64,000 bases of DNA from Nemertoderma westbladi. Lineage: Eukaryota; Xenacoelomorpha; Nemertodermatida; Nemertodermatidae. A program made the translations under genes and the position numbers. Positions 53,805-64,000 of the stretch are shown here, in pieces. The stretch spans positions 56,508 through 120,507 of the forward strand of contig JAUCBJ010006281.1 in NCBI GenBank assembly GCA_032718475.1, written 5' to 3'. Each line of letters opens with the position of its first letter. The first letter of the stretch is position 1. The notes under the pieces are model-generated. The model was not told the DNA's origin. It worked only from the letters and a program-made list of their open reading frames with translations, and ran no database searches.

Positions 53805-54387
53805 TGTGAGCGTATTCAATTCCGCCACATCAAGCCCCATAAAGTGAGGTTTAAGCAATATTGGGAACACGAGGTTGATATCCAATATCAACCTCGTATC
53901 ACCCCAATAAAGTGGGGACAAGAGAACCCCAGAGGACATACGCACAACAGGGGTCAGGGGTTACACCCCTGAGAGAGAGAGGGAATAATAGGAGCAACGG
54001 GAAACACTCCAGGGAAGGTAAAGGGGCGACAATTAGGATATTAGCCAATAGGGGGGAAGCATCGACTGGGTAGAGCAATATGGCCAACCGTGCACTATAT
54101 TACCGGTCCATGCATTATTTCATTCACTTGTAGTAAGTCAGCTAGTTAGGACAGTAGCGGAACTCTAGTTACCGTCTCCGTCTACCGTCACCAGTACATA
54201 TCACCTACCGGTACATTATATCATACATCAAGCATCTGTGCTATTATCTTTACTATATTATATTCCGAACCCATATATACCGATCAATCAATAACTCAGA
54301 ACTCTTTATATCTTTCACACACGGTGGGGACGCGTGAACTAGAAACCAAAACCGGATAAACCGGGATCATCCGTAGATCCCGTCACA
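53805..54387 (+). repeat. 3' LTR of the gag-only element
   Basis: 583 bp, the same length as the 5' LTR, with about four substitutions. The preceding GATAGCATGGGGGGGAG acts as a polypurine-like tract. Confidence 0.92.
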
Positions 54388-54392
54388 GATAG

Positions 54393-56575
54393 CTTATTAT
54401 CAACCAACCACTCATTACAGAATTCTAGAACTGCACTTAACTTTTGGGAAATAAGGATAGGATCTTTATGAGAGTAAATAAGAGCACTGTCGTCGGCATA
54501 TAAAATGAGTTTAAAATCGGGATCTATACTACTTATCATATCATTTACATAGCATACAAAAAGCAGAGGACCTAATATACTACCTTGCGGTACACCACAG
54601 GTAATCTCTTGTACAGTAGACTACGTTTTGCTAATGACTACAGTTTGACCTCTGTCTGACAGGTAGGACTTGAACCAGTCTATAGAACCTACACCCATCA
54701 GGCCTAACTTACCAAGCAGAATTTAATGATCTACAGTATCGAAAGCCTTTTGTACAGTAGATGACAATTGATGTTAACGACATACTGACTAACAGGGGGT
54801 TGGTATGTATATATTAAATTAAATTAAAATGGTTTTAAGAAATAAATTAAAATAAAAAACCTGTTCTTCCTTTAATTTAATTTAATATATTTTGTACAGT
54901 AAGTCCAACATTACCATACCAGTATATAAACCCTTTGCGTTATTACATCTAATTGTATCAGTTAAGTTAATAAGACAGGTGTCTGTAGAATATGATTTAC
55001 GAAAACCGGACTGAAGTTCATAGATCAGATTTAGCCTACTAAGATGTGCTTCCAGCTGTAGAAAAACAGAACGTTCTAGAAATTTAGATACAATACTTAA
55101 GATACTAACAGGTCTGTAATTACAGGGTTCTACTTTACTATTCTTTTTATACAGAGGAACAACCTTAGCTAATTTCAGTTCGTCTGGTACTAAATTATCT
55201 ACAATAGAGCAATTAATAATAAAAGTAATAGGCACTTTAAGTACTTCAGCACCATCCTTAAGAAAACGGGCAGGTATTAGGTCTAGACCGGTACTTTTTG
55301 AGGCTGATAGGCTAAGTAAATTTTGAAAAACGAAATCCTCAGAAACGGGTTTTAAAAATAACTTTTCTGAATTTTGTAACTTTTCTAAATAAAAATTATT
55401 TAGAGTTTCGGACCCTATACTATATTTATTGCTTGATAACGGTAACTTCTTAACTAAATTAGAGGCAACATTAGTAAAATAATTATTAAATAAATTACTA
55501 ACAAGAGTATGATCATGAATCAGCTCACCGTTATCTTGCAGAACAATATTCGATTTAGATTTAAGGTTTTTATAACCTAAAGATATTAGGGTAGACCATA
55601 GACTTTTAGGATTATCTTTATTCTCACTTATTTTTGTACAAATATTCAGATTTAGCTTTTTTTATTTCCCGTTGGACAAGGTTTCTATATTTGCAGTAAT
55701 TATTATAATCAGCTAAAACACGGTATTTCCTAAATTAAATCAAATAGTTATCTCTTTCTCTGATATTACTAAGAATACCCGAGGTCATCCAGGGCTCAGT
55801 GCGTTGTTTAAGACTAATTTCTTTAATTGGTGCTACAGTATTAAGTGGCTTTAGAAATATATCTTTAAAAACAGTGTACGCAAGGTTAATGTCAGCGGCC
55901 TTAAAACAGGGTTCCCAGTCAGAATTAACTAACAAACTTAAAAAGTGTCCCTTGCTGTAATTTTTCATAGACCTAACTGTTACTGTTTTATGATCCCCAA
56001 AAAAAGATTTTTGTGTCTTTCTTGTGCAAAAAACTATAAAATGATCGCTTAGACCTATAGGTAAAACCCCAGATTGAGAAATAATATCGGTATTATTACA
56101 AAGGATGTGATCTAGTAAAGTAGAAGTTTTACTGGTAATTCTGGTATAATCTCGAATAATTTGTTTTAAACCAAACAAATTTAAAATACTTTGGTACTGT
56201 TTACAGATGGGGGATGCTTTGTGATGGTAACAGATATTAAAATCACCTATGAAATATATTTCACAGTCTGACCTAAGATTACATAAAATTGTATTTTCAA
56301 AATTTTGCAAAAAATCTGATTGTTTAGGGGTCCGATATAAAGTACCGATTTAAATAGGTTTAGTTTTAGGAAGTAAAAGTTCCACCAGTAAAACTTCGTC
56401 ACAAGTCTCTAAATCTTCCCTAAGATTAATAGCTAAATCACATCGAATGTAAGTACAGACACCACCACCGTGTCTGTCCCTATCCTTACGTAAAACTACG
56501 TAATTATCAATATAAATTTCTCCATCAGAAACGCTATCATCGAGTTTATTCATCGAGATCATCTATTTAATTGTG
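54393..56575 (-). pseudogene. CR1/Jockey-like LINE ORF2: endonuclease and reverse transcriptase
   Basis: Minus strand, from 56562: DNYVVLRKDRDRHGGGVCTY and YFIGDFNICYHH (GDFN) and LPIGLSDHFIVF (SDH) mark the apurinic-type endonuclease. Then PWMTSGILSNIRERDNYL, CNYRPVSILSIVSKFLERSV and LQSGFRKSYSTDTCL (RT fingers), and KLILYADDSALIYS with an intact YADD. Stops, frameshifts, a 130-bp insertion (54760-54889) and the LTR element break it. The part after YADD lies at 47961-47290. Confidence 0.85.
54760..54889. mobile_element. 130-bp AT-rich insertion with 12-bp target duplication
   Basis: TTTTGTACAGTA occurs at 54748-54759 and 54890-54901, bracketing a 130-bp non-coding insert within the LINE RT. 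The insert has inverted AT blocks (ATATATTAAATTAAATTAAA and its complement). The duplication length suggests LINE-machinery insertion or an unusual MITE. Confidence 0.75.
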
Positions 56576-56905
56576 GTGTTAAAAGACGCGCAAGACTCTC
56601 CGCTTTCAATAATTGATATAAGCCACATGTGAAATGATTGAGATTAAATATGTTTTTGAATGGATCTAAAATCACCCTCCATAGAAAACAGTTTAAGAAA
56701 TTATCTGAGCACTGCGTAATTACATCAAATATGTAGCAGCCAATCACAGCCAATTTTCAAAATTGGCTTCCCGGCTTACTTAAACCCGCAATTTCGACCG
56801 TTTCCACGTGTTTTTACAAAAAACACACCCCACCACTCGATTCAGGGCACCTTACCACTTATTCGATTGTTTCTAACCCAACAATTTTTTTGCGCACCAA
56901 ATTTT
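56572..56905 (-). repeat. dispersed repeat, copy 2 (inverted relative to 41866-42185)
   Basis: Colinear with copy 1 read on the minus strand. It lies immediately 5' of the minus-strand LINE endonuclease, so it may be that LINE's 5' untranslated region or an independent repeat beside it. Confidence 0.85.
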
Positions 56906-56937
56906 AGTAAGTAAGAAATAGATCCGAATTTTTTTTA

Positions 56938-57512
56938 CAAATAACTTAAACTTCATGACTTGAGAAATAAAGATTCTAAAAAACAGCTGACGTTTCGATT
57001 TATTTAACAATAATCATTTTTTCAAAGCAAAAACAAATAAATACCTGAAAATTATTTAAAGACAGTACTAAATACAAAATACAATAATAAGGCTGGTGAA
57101 GATTGCAAATAACTTTATTTTTAAAATTTACCAAATATTGGGTGTGGCTAGTGTGCAAAAAAAGGGTTACTGCCTTATTCGTGTACCGGTAGGTCCTGAC
57201 TTTCTTACTGGACTGTCTTGTACTATCCGCTCTGTTATTTCTGTAGTACTGTACTGCTGTACACGCCTTCCATATTCAATTACAACCTTTTTTGCACATT
57301 AGCCACACCCATTATTTGGTAAATTGTTTTTTTTGAATTGTTATTGCAATCTTCACCAGCCTTATTATTGTATTTTGTATTTAGTACTGTCTTTCACTAA
57401 TTTTCAGGTATTTATTTGTTTTTGCTTTGAAAATGAATTTAGCAAAATAAATCGAAACGTCAGCTGTTTTTTAGAATCTTTATTTCTCAAATCATGAAGT
57501 TTAAGTTATTTG
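56938..57512. mobile_element. 575-bp fold-back MITE
   Basis: Terminal inverted repeats begin CAAATAACTTAAACTTCATG (56938) and mirror at 57512; arms extend about 220 bp each around a roughly 120-bp unique centre. No coding. A target duplication was not clear. Confidence 0.88.
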
Positions 57513-59964
57513 CGCTTTTTATTGTTGCCGTACTAAGTAATACAGTAGTACAGTATGTATTTAGTACAGTCCCTATCTCATTCTGAATATCATTTCTCAA
57601 ACTGGGTATCATATCTCAAACCTTTTACTTATGATAGTCAATGGAGAATTTCAGTAGGTAAGACTGGGGTAAGAGTTGAGAAATCAGAAAGATGCGTAAA
57701 AAATCTTAATAGTCATTATGGGAAATTGGGAAGGAAGATGTTAAACAAACTACCCCAGCCTAACCAATAAAGACACAAAACTGCTCTATTTATTAGACAG
57801 GGCAATCAGGAGCGTATTACTGCTAATGTAGGGCTGCTAAATACAAAACCGCTACTCACCGTTGGATGGCGCTAACCTGCCGTCCGCTAATATATTTCCT
57901 AATTTTCTACGGCTCCTGCTAATTTCTTGTTCCTTTCTCTACCGATTACTCGATAGAGAGCTAACTGTTCGAATATATGAGCCACGCGGGAATAACCAAA
58001 ACAACAAACCCGAATCGGCTCCCTAAGCTGACTTAAAACGAGTGTGAGAGATTTTACACTCAGAGTGTATTCCTATGGCCTAATTTTACTGTAAAAAACG
58101 CGCTAATAATTACGTCTTCCTAATCTAATCTATTCGCATCTAATCGCGTCCAATCGCAAAACTGGGGTTCCCTAACGGAATGTGTGAATGTGAGAATATT
58201 TAAATAATCAAAATTCGGTGCAGTGTTTATTTCGGGACTCAAACTTACCTGCGGCTGGCTTTAGACCAGCAATTTACTGATGCGCGCTATATACTGTATA
58301 CTACGATGTGAATTGTGTCCGCTAATTCAAATAACCGCCCAGCGTGAATAGTGTACGGTACTCTAAATTTATTACCTTAACTACCCTCCGCTATGCTGCG
58401 TACAAATTCTTAATTTTACTAATTAATTACAGTCACAAATATGTAACGGCGTACTAATTACTAAGTATTCCAGAGTGCGCAATTCTAAATTATTACGCAA
58501 CGGGTCACACTAGCAACAGCCCAAATTACCGTATTATTTTCGACCTAATCAGTAATTAATTACAGTAAACTAAGAAATAGAAATCAATCAAAGGGAAAAG
58601 AGCGCCTATCCAAGCATTCGTGATTTATTAGGCACACTTTAGTAACACACCAATCAGTGTAACAATCTATAGTTTATACTTACCAATTTAGTTCTTAACG
58701 CACAATTCACAATCAACAGTCAGATAGCAATCGCAACCTACAGTTCGCATGTAGCTTGCGACATAGTCTACAGTTTAGCTCGCAATTCGCAACGTAAAGC
58801 ACGCAGATCTCTCCCGGCTACATCTCGGCTTCTTAACTAACCCAATTCCTGCCCCCCTAATACTACAAAATAGAGACAAAATCTGGATCATCAGCCCCTA
58901 ATTACTGCACCGGCGCACCTGACCCGCTCTACGCTGCAAACTTGCACCCGCAATAGTACTTCCAAGTATGCAATCTGTCAATAATAAAAATGAAAGCGAG
59001 CCGACATTTAGTCAGAGCAACCAAATGGATGGCCAAGAAGACAGACTGTCTGGATTTAACTGAGTCCAGTTAAATCGCTTTGCCAAAATCATCAAATAGC
59101 CCATAGAAATACACTAGATTGAGATTCGTTTGGCGAATTTGGTCATTATGGCCGTCAAAATGACCAAGTTAACGCTTATTGGGATTGGGACTGTAGTTAC
59201 AATCGGTTTTTATTTGTTATTTGGTAAAAGTGGTCCGCTTTGTTTAATTAACTGGCAGTGGGGTTGACATTACTAATTAACTGTGTGGGAGTGTGGCCGG
59301 TTACAAATTAATACCCAGGAGTTAAGAATATATCGGACTATAATATTTGAAACGAAAAAGTATGAAAATATCCGTCGCAAATACACAAAATTCAATGACG
59401 TCTACAAAATATTAAAACATACATTTTTTAAATATGAATGTGTAAAAAATATATACAAATATTATGTAAACTAAAACAACATGAATATTTACATATCTAA
59501 AAGCTACAGATAAATACATACCTATAGACTTTAACATTTTTGTGTAAATATATGCTCTAGATCTCAAGCCCAAACTTCTATAAAAGTATATAGTATATAT
59601 TCACATGTATTTTATTATGTGCATATGGACTATGGAAGCACTGTTTCATTATATGTTTCACCTCATTTTATATTCAAAATAATAATGATTTTGTATGGCT
59701 CTTTATGGGAGAACTGCTGGATTCCTGACTTTTTATAGTCTGATTTTATAAATATATTTCCAAACTCGTGCAACCATTCACTTCTAGGTCTACAGAGCTA
59801 ATTTGAGATTTTAAAGTTAGGGATTACAATCTGCGACTAGGGAATATACCTTTGTAACCTAAAACAAACTTTATTGGGGCGCAAACGATGCTCTGATGCC
59901 ACTGCCCCCAGCCGTCTCATTATAACAGTATGACTACAATCCTACCAACTTTATTTGCTTACAG
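57513..59964. other. intronic sequence with possible minus-strand first exons
   Basis: No protein gene recognised. Three good minus-strand donor sites occur within 1 kb: GTGAGT after 57860, GTAAGT after 58249 (preceded by CCGCAG), and GTAAGT after 58684. The surrounding 57.9-58.9 kb is richer in CpG than its neighbours, as a promoter with untranslated first exons might be. Speculative. Confidence 0.3.
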
Positions 59965-60243
59965 GGAAAATCCGTACAGAGCGGTGGCAGTGATGATGCT
60001 GGAACAACATTAATGTTGTTTTTTGTTTGTATCTGTTTCCTCATCCTAATCTCGACGACTGTTACGTTCGTCACTCTGGGCACTCGTAAATCTCTTACAG
60101 CGGAAATGTACGCCCTCAACTACCTTTACAGAGTTATTGGAGAATCTGCTATCACCGTTAACAGCACCATTAATTTCTTTCTTTACATCATCATGGGGCG
60201 CGGATTCAGAAAAACATTTATTAAAATGATTTGCTGCTACTAA
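59965..60243 (+). CDS. class A GPCR last exon: loop 3, TM6, TM7 and C-tail
   Basis: Acceptor TTTGCTTACAG ends at 59964. The exon opens in phase 0, matching the TM5 exon. It reads GKSVQSGGSDDAGTT (loop 3), TM6 (LMLFFVCICFLILISTTVTF), a short loop, then TM7 ending TVNSTINFFLYIIM and helix 8 (GRGFRKTFIKMICCY) before TAA. NFFLY stands where NPxxY is usual, as in many invertebrate peptide receptors. TM6 lacks the CWxP motif. Short Cys-Cys C-terminus, possibly palmitoylated. Ligand unknown. Confidence 0.87.
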   Translation, partial: GKSVQSGGSDDAGTTLMLFFVCICFLILISTTVTFVTLGTRKSLTAEMYALNYLYRVIGESAITVNSTINFFLYIIMGRGFRKTFIKMICCY

Positions 60244-60262
60244 TTCAGTTTTAGTGTTGTCA

Positions 60263-60353
60263 GGTCTGTACGGGGTCTACTATACTGCCCACCTAAGTCT
60301 GAACCAACGGTCTGTACGGGGTCTACTATACTGCCCACCTAAGTCGGAACCAT
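60263..60353. repeat. 46-bp tandem duplication in the GPCR 3' region
   Basis: Two copies of GGTCTGTACGGGGTCTACTA plus TACTGCCCACCTAAGTC lie 19 bp after the GPCR stop codon, within its probable 3' untranslated region. Confidence 0.9.
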
Positions 60354-61234
60354 GCAACTAATAAATTTGGCAAATAATGATGTTTAGTATCATCTGAATG
60401 CTAGCTAAAGACAAGTTCTATCAAACAGTTATGTAACTAGCACATATGAGTTTGTTAAGGCCTTCTAAGTCAATAACATGTATCCCGCATGTTGTAAATG
60501 AAAATCACGTAATCCAAAATCTGAATACGTTTATCTGTATAAAATAAGCCTAAACAAGCAATTATTTTGTTTTTGTAAAAACCTGGTGCAGTCCATCACT
60601 GTTTTTCTGACATATTGTTACTTTTGGAAGGCTAAAAATAATACGCATCGATGTTTTTAGCTAATCGTATGGCCTGTAGGTGTTCCAGTTAGCCATGCAG
60701 ATCCATTTACGTCAGGTCAGATTTACTCAAAACTATGTTTTTTCGGTTACATCTATTAATCTTAGAAGGGCAGTATATTGTTCGACAGAAGTATCTTGAT
60801 AGATAGTCGACAGTTGTATATGTAAGACAGTGTTAGTGATAGTGTTAATGGTTGGGTTATATTACAAAGAAAATAATAACAATATATGTTATAAGTTATA
60901 AGATATAATATTTATTGTATAGTATACTATTAATACACTATGAAATTGAATAATGTAGGTAAATTAATGTAAAGCAGTACCAAGAAGTAAAAAACAATCG
61001 TGACCTTGCGTTTGCATGCAAAGTCCCACAAGTAGATGGAGTGTCATGAGAAGATGGACGGGTAATGAATGCAATTAAGTTACCGGTAATCATGGCGACT
61101 GGGATGCAGCATTACAAACTTGCGCCAATAGCTTTTCTCCTTACGTCATCCTGGAGGAATGGAGTGAGCCGGGCAAGTCTGCATAACCTGTAGCACCGCG
61201 ACGAGCCCAATACAGGTTGCTTAATTTAATTAAC
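60354..61234. other. probable GPCR 3' UTR and intergenic DNA
   Basis: No gene recognised. AATAAA-type signals occur (60359 onward) but are common in such AT-rich DNA, so the transcript end is not fixed. Confidence 0.35.
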
Positions 61235-61777
61235 TATAGAGAGCAAAAAGGACATAGAAGTTAGGAAAGCAAAGGCTTGGGTAGCTCTATCAAAAATGGA
61301 TACCATCTGGAAATCAGATCTCTCCAGGCACCTGAAGACTAAGTTCTTTCGAGCCACAGTGGAAAGTGTATTTTTATACGGGGGTGAGACCTGGACACTG
61401 ACTAAATCACTTGAACAACGAATTGATGGTTGCTACACAAGACTACTAAGGGCAGCCCTAAACATCAGCTGGAAACAACACATGACAAACGCCGAGCTTT
61501 ATGGTACAATACCACATGTATCAACCACCCTCCGTGAACGCAGATTAAGATTCAGTGGGCACTGCTGGCGAAGTAAAGACGAGGTCATACCAGATCTACT
61601 TCTCTGGCAACCAACTCATGGAAAGCGTAGTCGTGGACGACCGGCCATAACATATATAGATCAACTTGAAAGGGATACTGAACTTGGGAGAAACGAAATT
61701 GCGACAACTATGGAGAATCGGGAAGCCTGGAAGGATCTCATTTCCACTGTCCGCGTTCGCTCGACCTAGTAGTAGTA
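61235..61777 (+). mobile_element. RTE-like LINE 3' end, second subfamily
   Basis: Intact coding from a truncated start to TAG at 61767: KAWVALSKMDTIWKSDLSRH, FLYGGETWTLTKSLEQRI, RERRLRFSGHCWRSKDEVIP, LLLWQPTHGKRSRGRP, then a short (TAG)n tail. Same overall design as copies A-D but clearly diverged, so it is a separate subfamily. It is 5'-truncated. Confidence 0.85.
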
Positions 61778-62074
61778 GTATAAATATACAAAAGGTGATT
61801 TTTAATGTCCCCCCATTGTTGTAGTAGTCGATTTAGACAGTAGTACAGTATATGTAAGTAAAGTAGATTGTGTTCGTTTTTGTTATATAATATATATTTA
61901 TTTGAGGGGACCATTATCCCCAATGAAAGTAAAATTTTTAAAAATCTACAATATTTTCAAAAAAAGATTTTTCATCTATTTTTGTAGTACGATAGAAGGG
62001 CTTTCATGTGGATGCATCGGGTGAATTTTCACCACAAACTGAGATAAAAATGGTTCTCCCTTTATGTTGTGATC
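61778..62074. other. AT-rich sequence, nothing recognised
   Basis: No gene or repeat boundary seen. Confidence 0.5.
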
Positions 62075-62635
62075 ACTGAACCTTTAAAGTTGAATTACTG
62101 AACCATTAAGGTCGAGTTAACTGAACCATTAAGGTTTATGCTGAGTTAAATGAATCATTAAGGTTGTGTTAACTGAACTGTTAAGAGGTTGAGTTAACTG
62201 AACAATTAGGTTGAGTTAACTGAATTAGTAAGGTTCGGGTAACTGAACCGTTAAGGTTGAGTTAACTGAACTGTTAAGGTTGAGTTAATTGAACTGTTAA
62301 GGTTGAGTTAACTAAACCTTCAATGGTGAGTTAACTGAACCAATAAGGAGTTAGCTGAACCTTAAAGGTTGAGTTAACCGAACTGCTAAGGTTGAGTTAA
62401 CTGAAATGTTAAGGTTGAGTTATCAGAACAATTACGATTGAGTTAACTGAATAATTACGATTGAGTTAACTGAATAATTACGATTGAATTGAGTTAACTG
62501 AATAATTACGATTGAGTTAACTGAATAATTACGATTGAGTTAACTGAATAATTACGATTGAGTTAACTGAATAACTACGATTGAGTTAACTGAATAATTA
62601 AGGTTGAGTTAAGTGAACCTTAATGGTTCACTACT
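62075..62635. repeat. about 22-bp minisatellite
   Basis: About 25 copies of GAGTTAACTGAACTGTTAAG-type units. The distal part switches to a homogeneous sub-array with ATAATTACGATTGAGTTAAC. Each unit contains GTTAAC, itself palindromic. Confidence 0.93.
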
Positions 62636-62918
62636 AATTGGGATTATTCAACTCGTAAAACTAAATTTTCATCTGTAAATTATAAAATTTTGATTAATAG
62701 TATTATGGTTATTATTATTATATGATAATTATGTACAATTATTCATGTGATATTTATTATTTTAAATGTCTATTATTGTATTTTTGTTGGAAAATTGATG
62801 TTTAATGTACGCGATTATATATGTTGGTTGTAATGTTATTATTATTAATCCTTACCATTAATAAACTACTTTATCTGTCGTCGCAGTTTAACAGTGTGAA
62901 ACTGAATCTGACATTATA

Positions 62919-63608
62919 ATATTAATATACACCATGAACCGTAATATAATGTCATTTTCTGATGACACGGACCCCCCCCCCCCCCAAATTTTTCTACAAA
63001 TCTTTATCATATTGCTTGAAATTTGAAACACAACTAGTTCAACTCACCGTGGTTGTTACCATGAAGCCGGAATTTTCGAAATTCGCCTTTAAATTTTTTT
63101 ATGAGCGTTTTAAAAAAGCGTCTTTTGCGAAATTGCACATCTCCTACCATCGCCATTCTTCACATTAACCTCGCTTTATAGATATTATTAAAAAGCTTGC
63201 GTTCCACGGATTCCAAATATGTAACAATATCTGAATTTCGTTGAGAAACAGCTGAGATACTGTATTATAGGCGTTCAAAGATTGCAAGAACTATCGTTCG
63301 CTGCAGGCCATTTATTCTATTTAATAATTACACAATGATGTGATGATTTAATAAATACCAACTACTGTGGAGAATGGCAATTATACGGATGGTGCGATTT
63401 CGCAAAAGACACTTTTTTAAAACGCTTATAAAAAAATTTAAAGGCGAAATCGAAAATTCCGGCTTCATGGTAACAACCACGGTGAGTTGAACTAGTTGTG
63501 TTTCAAACTTCAAGTAATATGATAAAGATTTCTAGAAAAATTTGGGGGGTGGGGTCCGTGTCATCAGAAAATGACACAATATTACGGGTCATGGTGTATA
63601 TTAATATG
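62919..63608. mobile_element. 690-bp fold-back MITE
   Basis: Ends ATATTAATATACACC / GGTGTATATTAATAT, with arms of about 240 bp that are near-perfect reverse complements (62919-63165, 63365-63608). A possible TTATA duplication flanks it (62914-62918, 63609-63613). A C14 run (62972-62985) in the left arm corresponds to a shorter, mixed G run in the right arm. Non-coding. Confidence 0.87.
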
Positions 63609-63896
63609 TTATAGCTTTGGTTTCTTCACATTATATGAGCTATTGAAAAGTCAGAGTTGGTGGCTTTACGACAGAATCCGACTGTATATAAAATATGGAA
63701 AAAAATTGGATATAATAACTATTTACTTCAGAACTTATAAGATAACAATTAAGCAGTTGTGAGGAAAGCTTGAAAAGTTGTAATTATATTTTATTTATAT
63801 TTCACGTCAAGCTACTAATAGTAAAAAACCGTACCTGTAGGTATGTACAACAAGTAAATAAAAATCAACTGGAGACCCAGACATGCATGTAATAGT

Positions 63897-63922
63897 GATC
63901 AGCTGTCTGCAGACAGCTGATC
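63897..63922. repeat. 26-bp perfect palindrome
   Basis: GATCAGCTGTCTG followed at once by its reverse complement, with no spacer, then CGGTAGGTTTCGCCCCAATA. It could be the tip of an inverted-repeat element that continues beyond the window. Confidence 0.9.
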
Positions 63923-64000
63923 GGTAGGTTTCGCCCCAATACAGCGGGCTTTCTCAGGATGCTCAAGCTAGCAGGACGACAGTAGAGTGAAGTTCCCAAA

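Larger units (their letters stand above)
47967..54387 (+). mobile_element. young gag-only LTR retrotransposon (BEL/Pao-like, non-autonomous)
   Basis: 6421 bp with two 583-bp LTRs (47967-48549, 53805-54387) that differ at about four positions by eye. A 5-bp target duplication GATAG flanks it (47962-47966, 54388-54392). Inside are a long Gag-like frame, a zinc-knuckle Gag segment and then about 1.3 kb of repetitive non-coding DNA. No protease, RT, RNase H or integrase is present. It would depend on an intact relative. It split a minus-strand LINE within ORF2. Confidence 0.93.

Overview
This window is animal (metazoan) genomic DNA: AT-rich, intron-bearing and packed with transposable elements. 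No rRNA gene, intact cellular tRNA, CRISPR array or prokaryotic operon was seen. The mix of RTE-like and CR1/Jockey-like LINEs, Ty3/Gypsy and BEL/Pao-like LTR elements, Harbinger, tRNA-derived SINEs and long-inverted-repeat MITEs fits an aquatic invertebrate. I cannot name the phylum.

Two host genes can be reconstructed from splice signals. (1) A plus-strand rhodopsin-family (class A) GPCR, probably a peptide-type receptor. Exons carry TM4 (24537-24656), TM5 (26146-26301) and TM6-TM7 plus tail (59965-60243, TAA). All junctions are phase 0, and the last intron is 33.7 kb. TM1-TM3 were not found. (2) Inside that intron, on the minus strand, a multi-exon gene of unrecognised family: a possible 5' exon ending at 40078, then exons 38659-38478, 36102-35815, 34069-33841 and 33411-33107. 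It has an N-terminal domain, a Cys cluster (C-x4-C-x9-C-x-C) and an Ala/Pro/Val-rich tail. A 15-base G run and one in-frame TGA interrupt it, so it is either a recent pseudogene or partly mis-assembled.

Layout. 0.4-9.6 kb: a decayed minus-strand Ty3/Gypsy element, split by a SINE and by a young, intact Ty3/Gypsy element (3761-8645; LTRs that look identical, 5-bp target duplication, one 1381-residue Gag-Pol frame). 10.2-12 kb: decayed CR1/Jockey-like LINE. 12.4-14.3 kb: BEL/Pao-like Gag/protease remnant. 15.6-16.2 kb: Harbinger transposase remnant. 16.3-20.6 kb: another BEL/Pao-like remnant broken by RTE-like LINE copies. 20.7-22.4 kb: LINE ORF1-like element lacking ORF2. 22.6-24.3 kb: further LINE pieces. 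24.5-26.3 kb: GPCR exons around a 778-bp fold-back element. 27.9-32.4 kb: decayed Gypsy-like element with both LTRs. 33.1-40.2 kb: the minus-strand host gene with SINE, MITE, LINE and minisatellite insertions in its introns. 42.9-47.2 kb: a giant palindrome and two oppositely oriented 9-bp minisatellites. 47.3-56.6 kb: a minus-strand LINE split by a young gag-only LTR element (47967-54387). 56.6-63.6 kb: fold-back elements, the last GPCR exon, an RTE-like LINE end and a 22-bp minisatellite.

Nesting order can be read from target duplications in several places (SINE and Gypsy into old Gypsy; two RTE-like LINEs into a BEL remnant; gag-only LTR element into a LINE). G/C homopolymers of 13-20 bases recur and twice fall where a long reading frame breaks.
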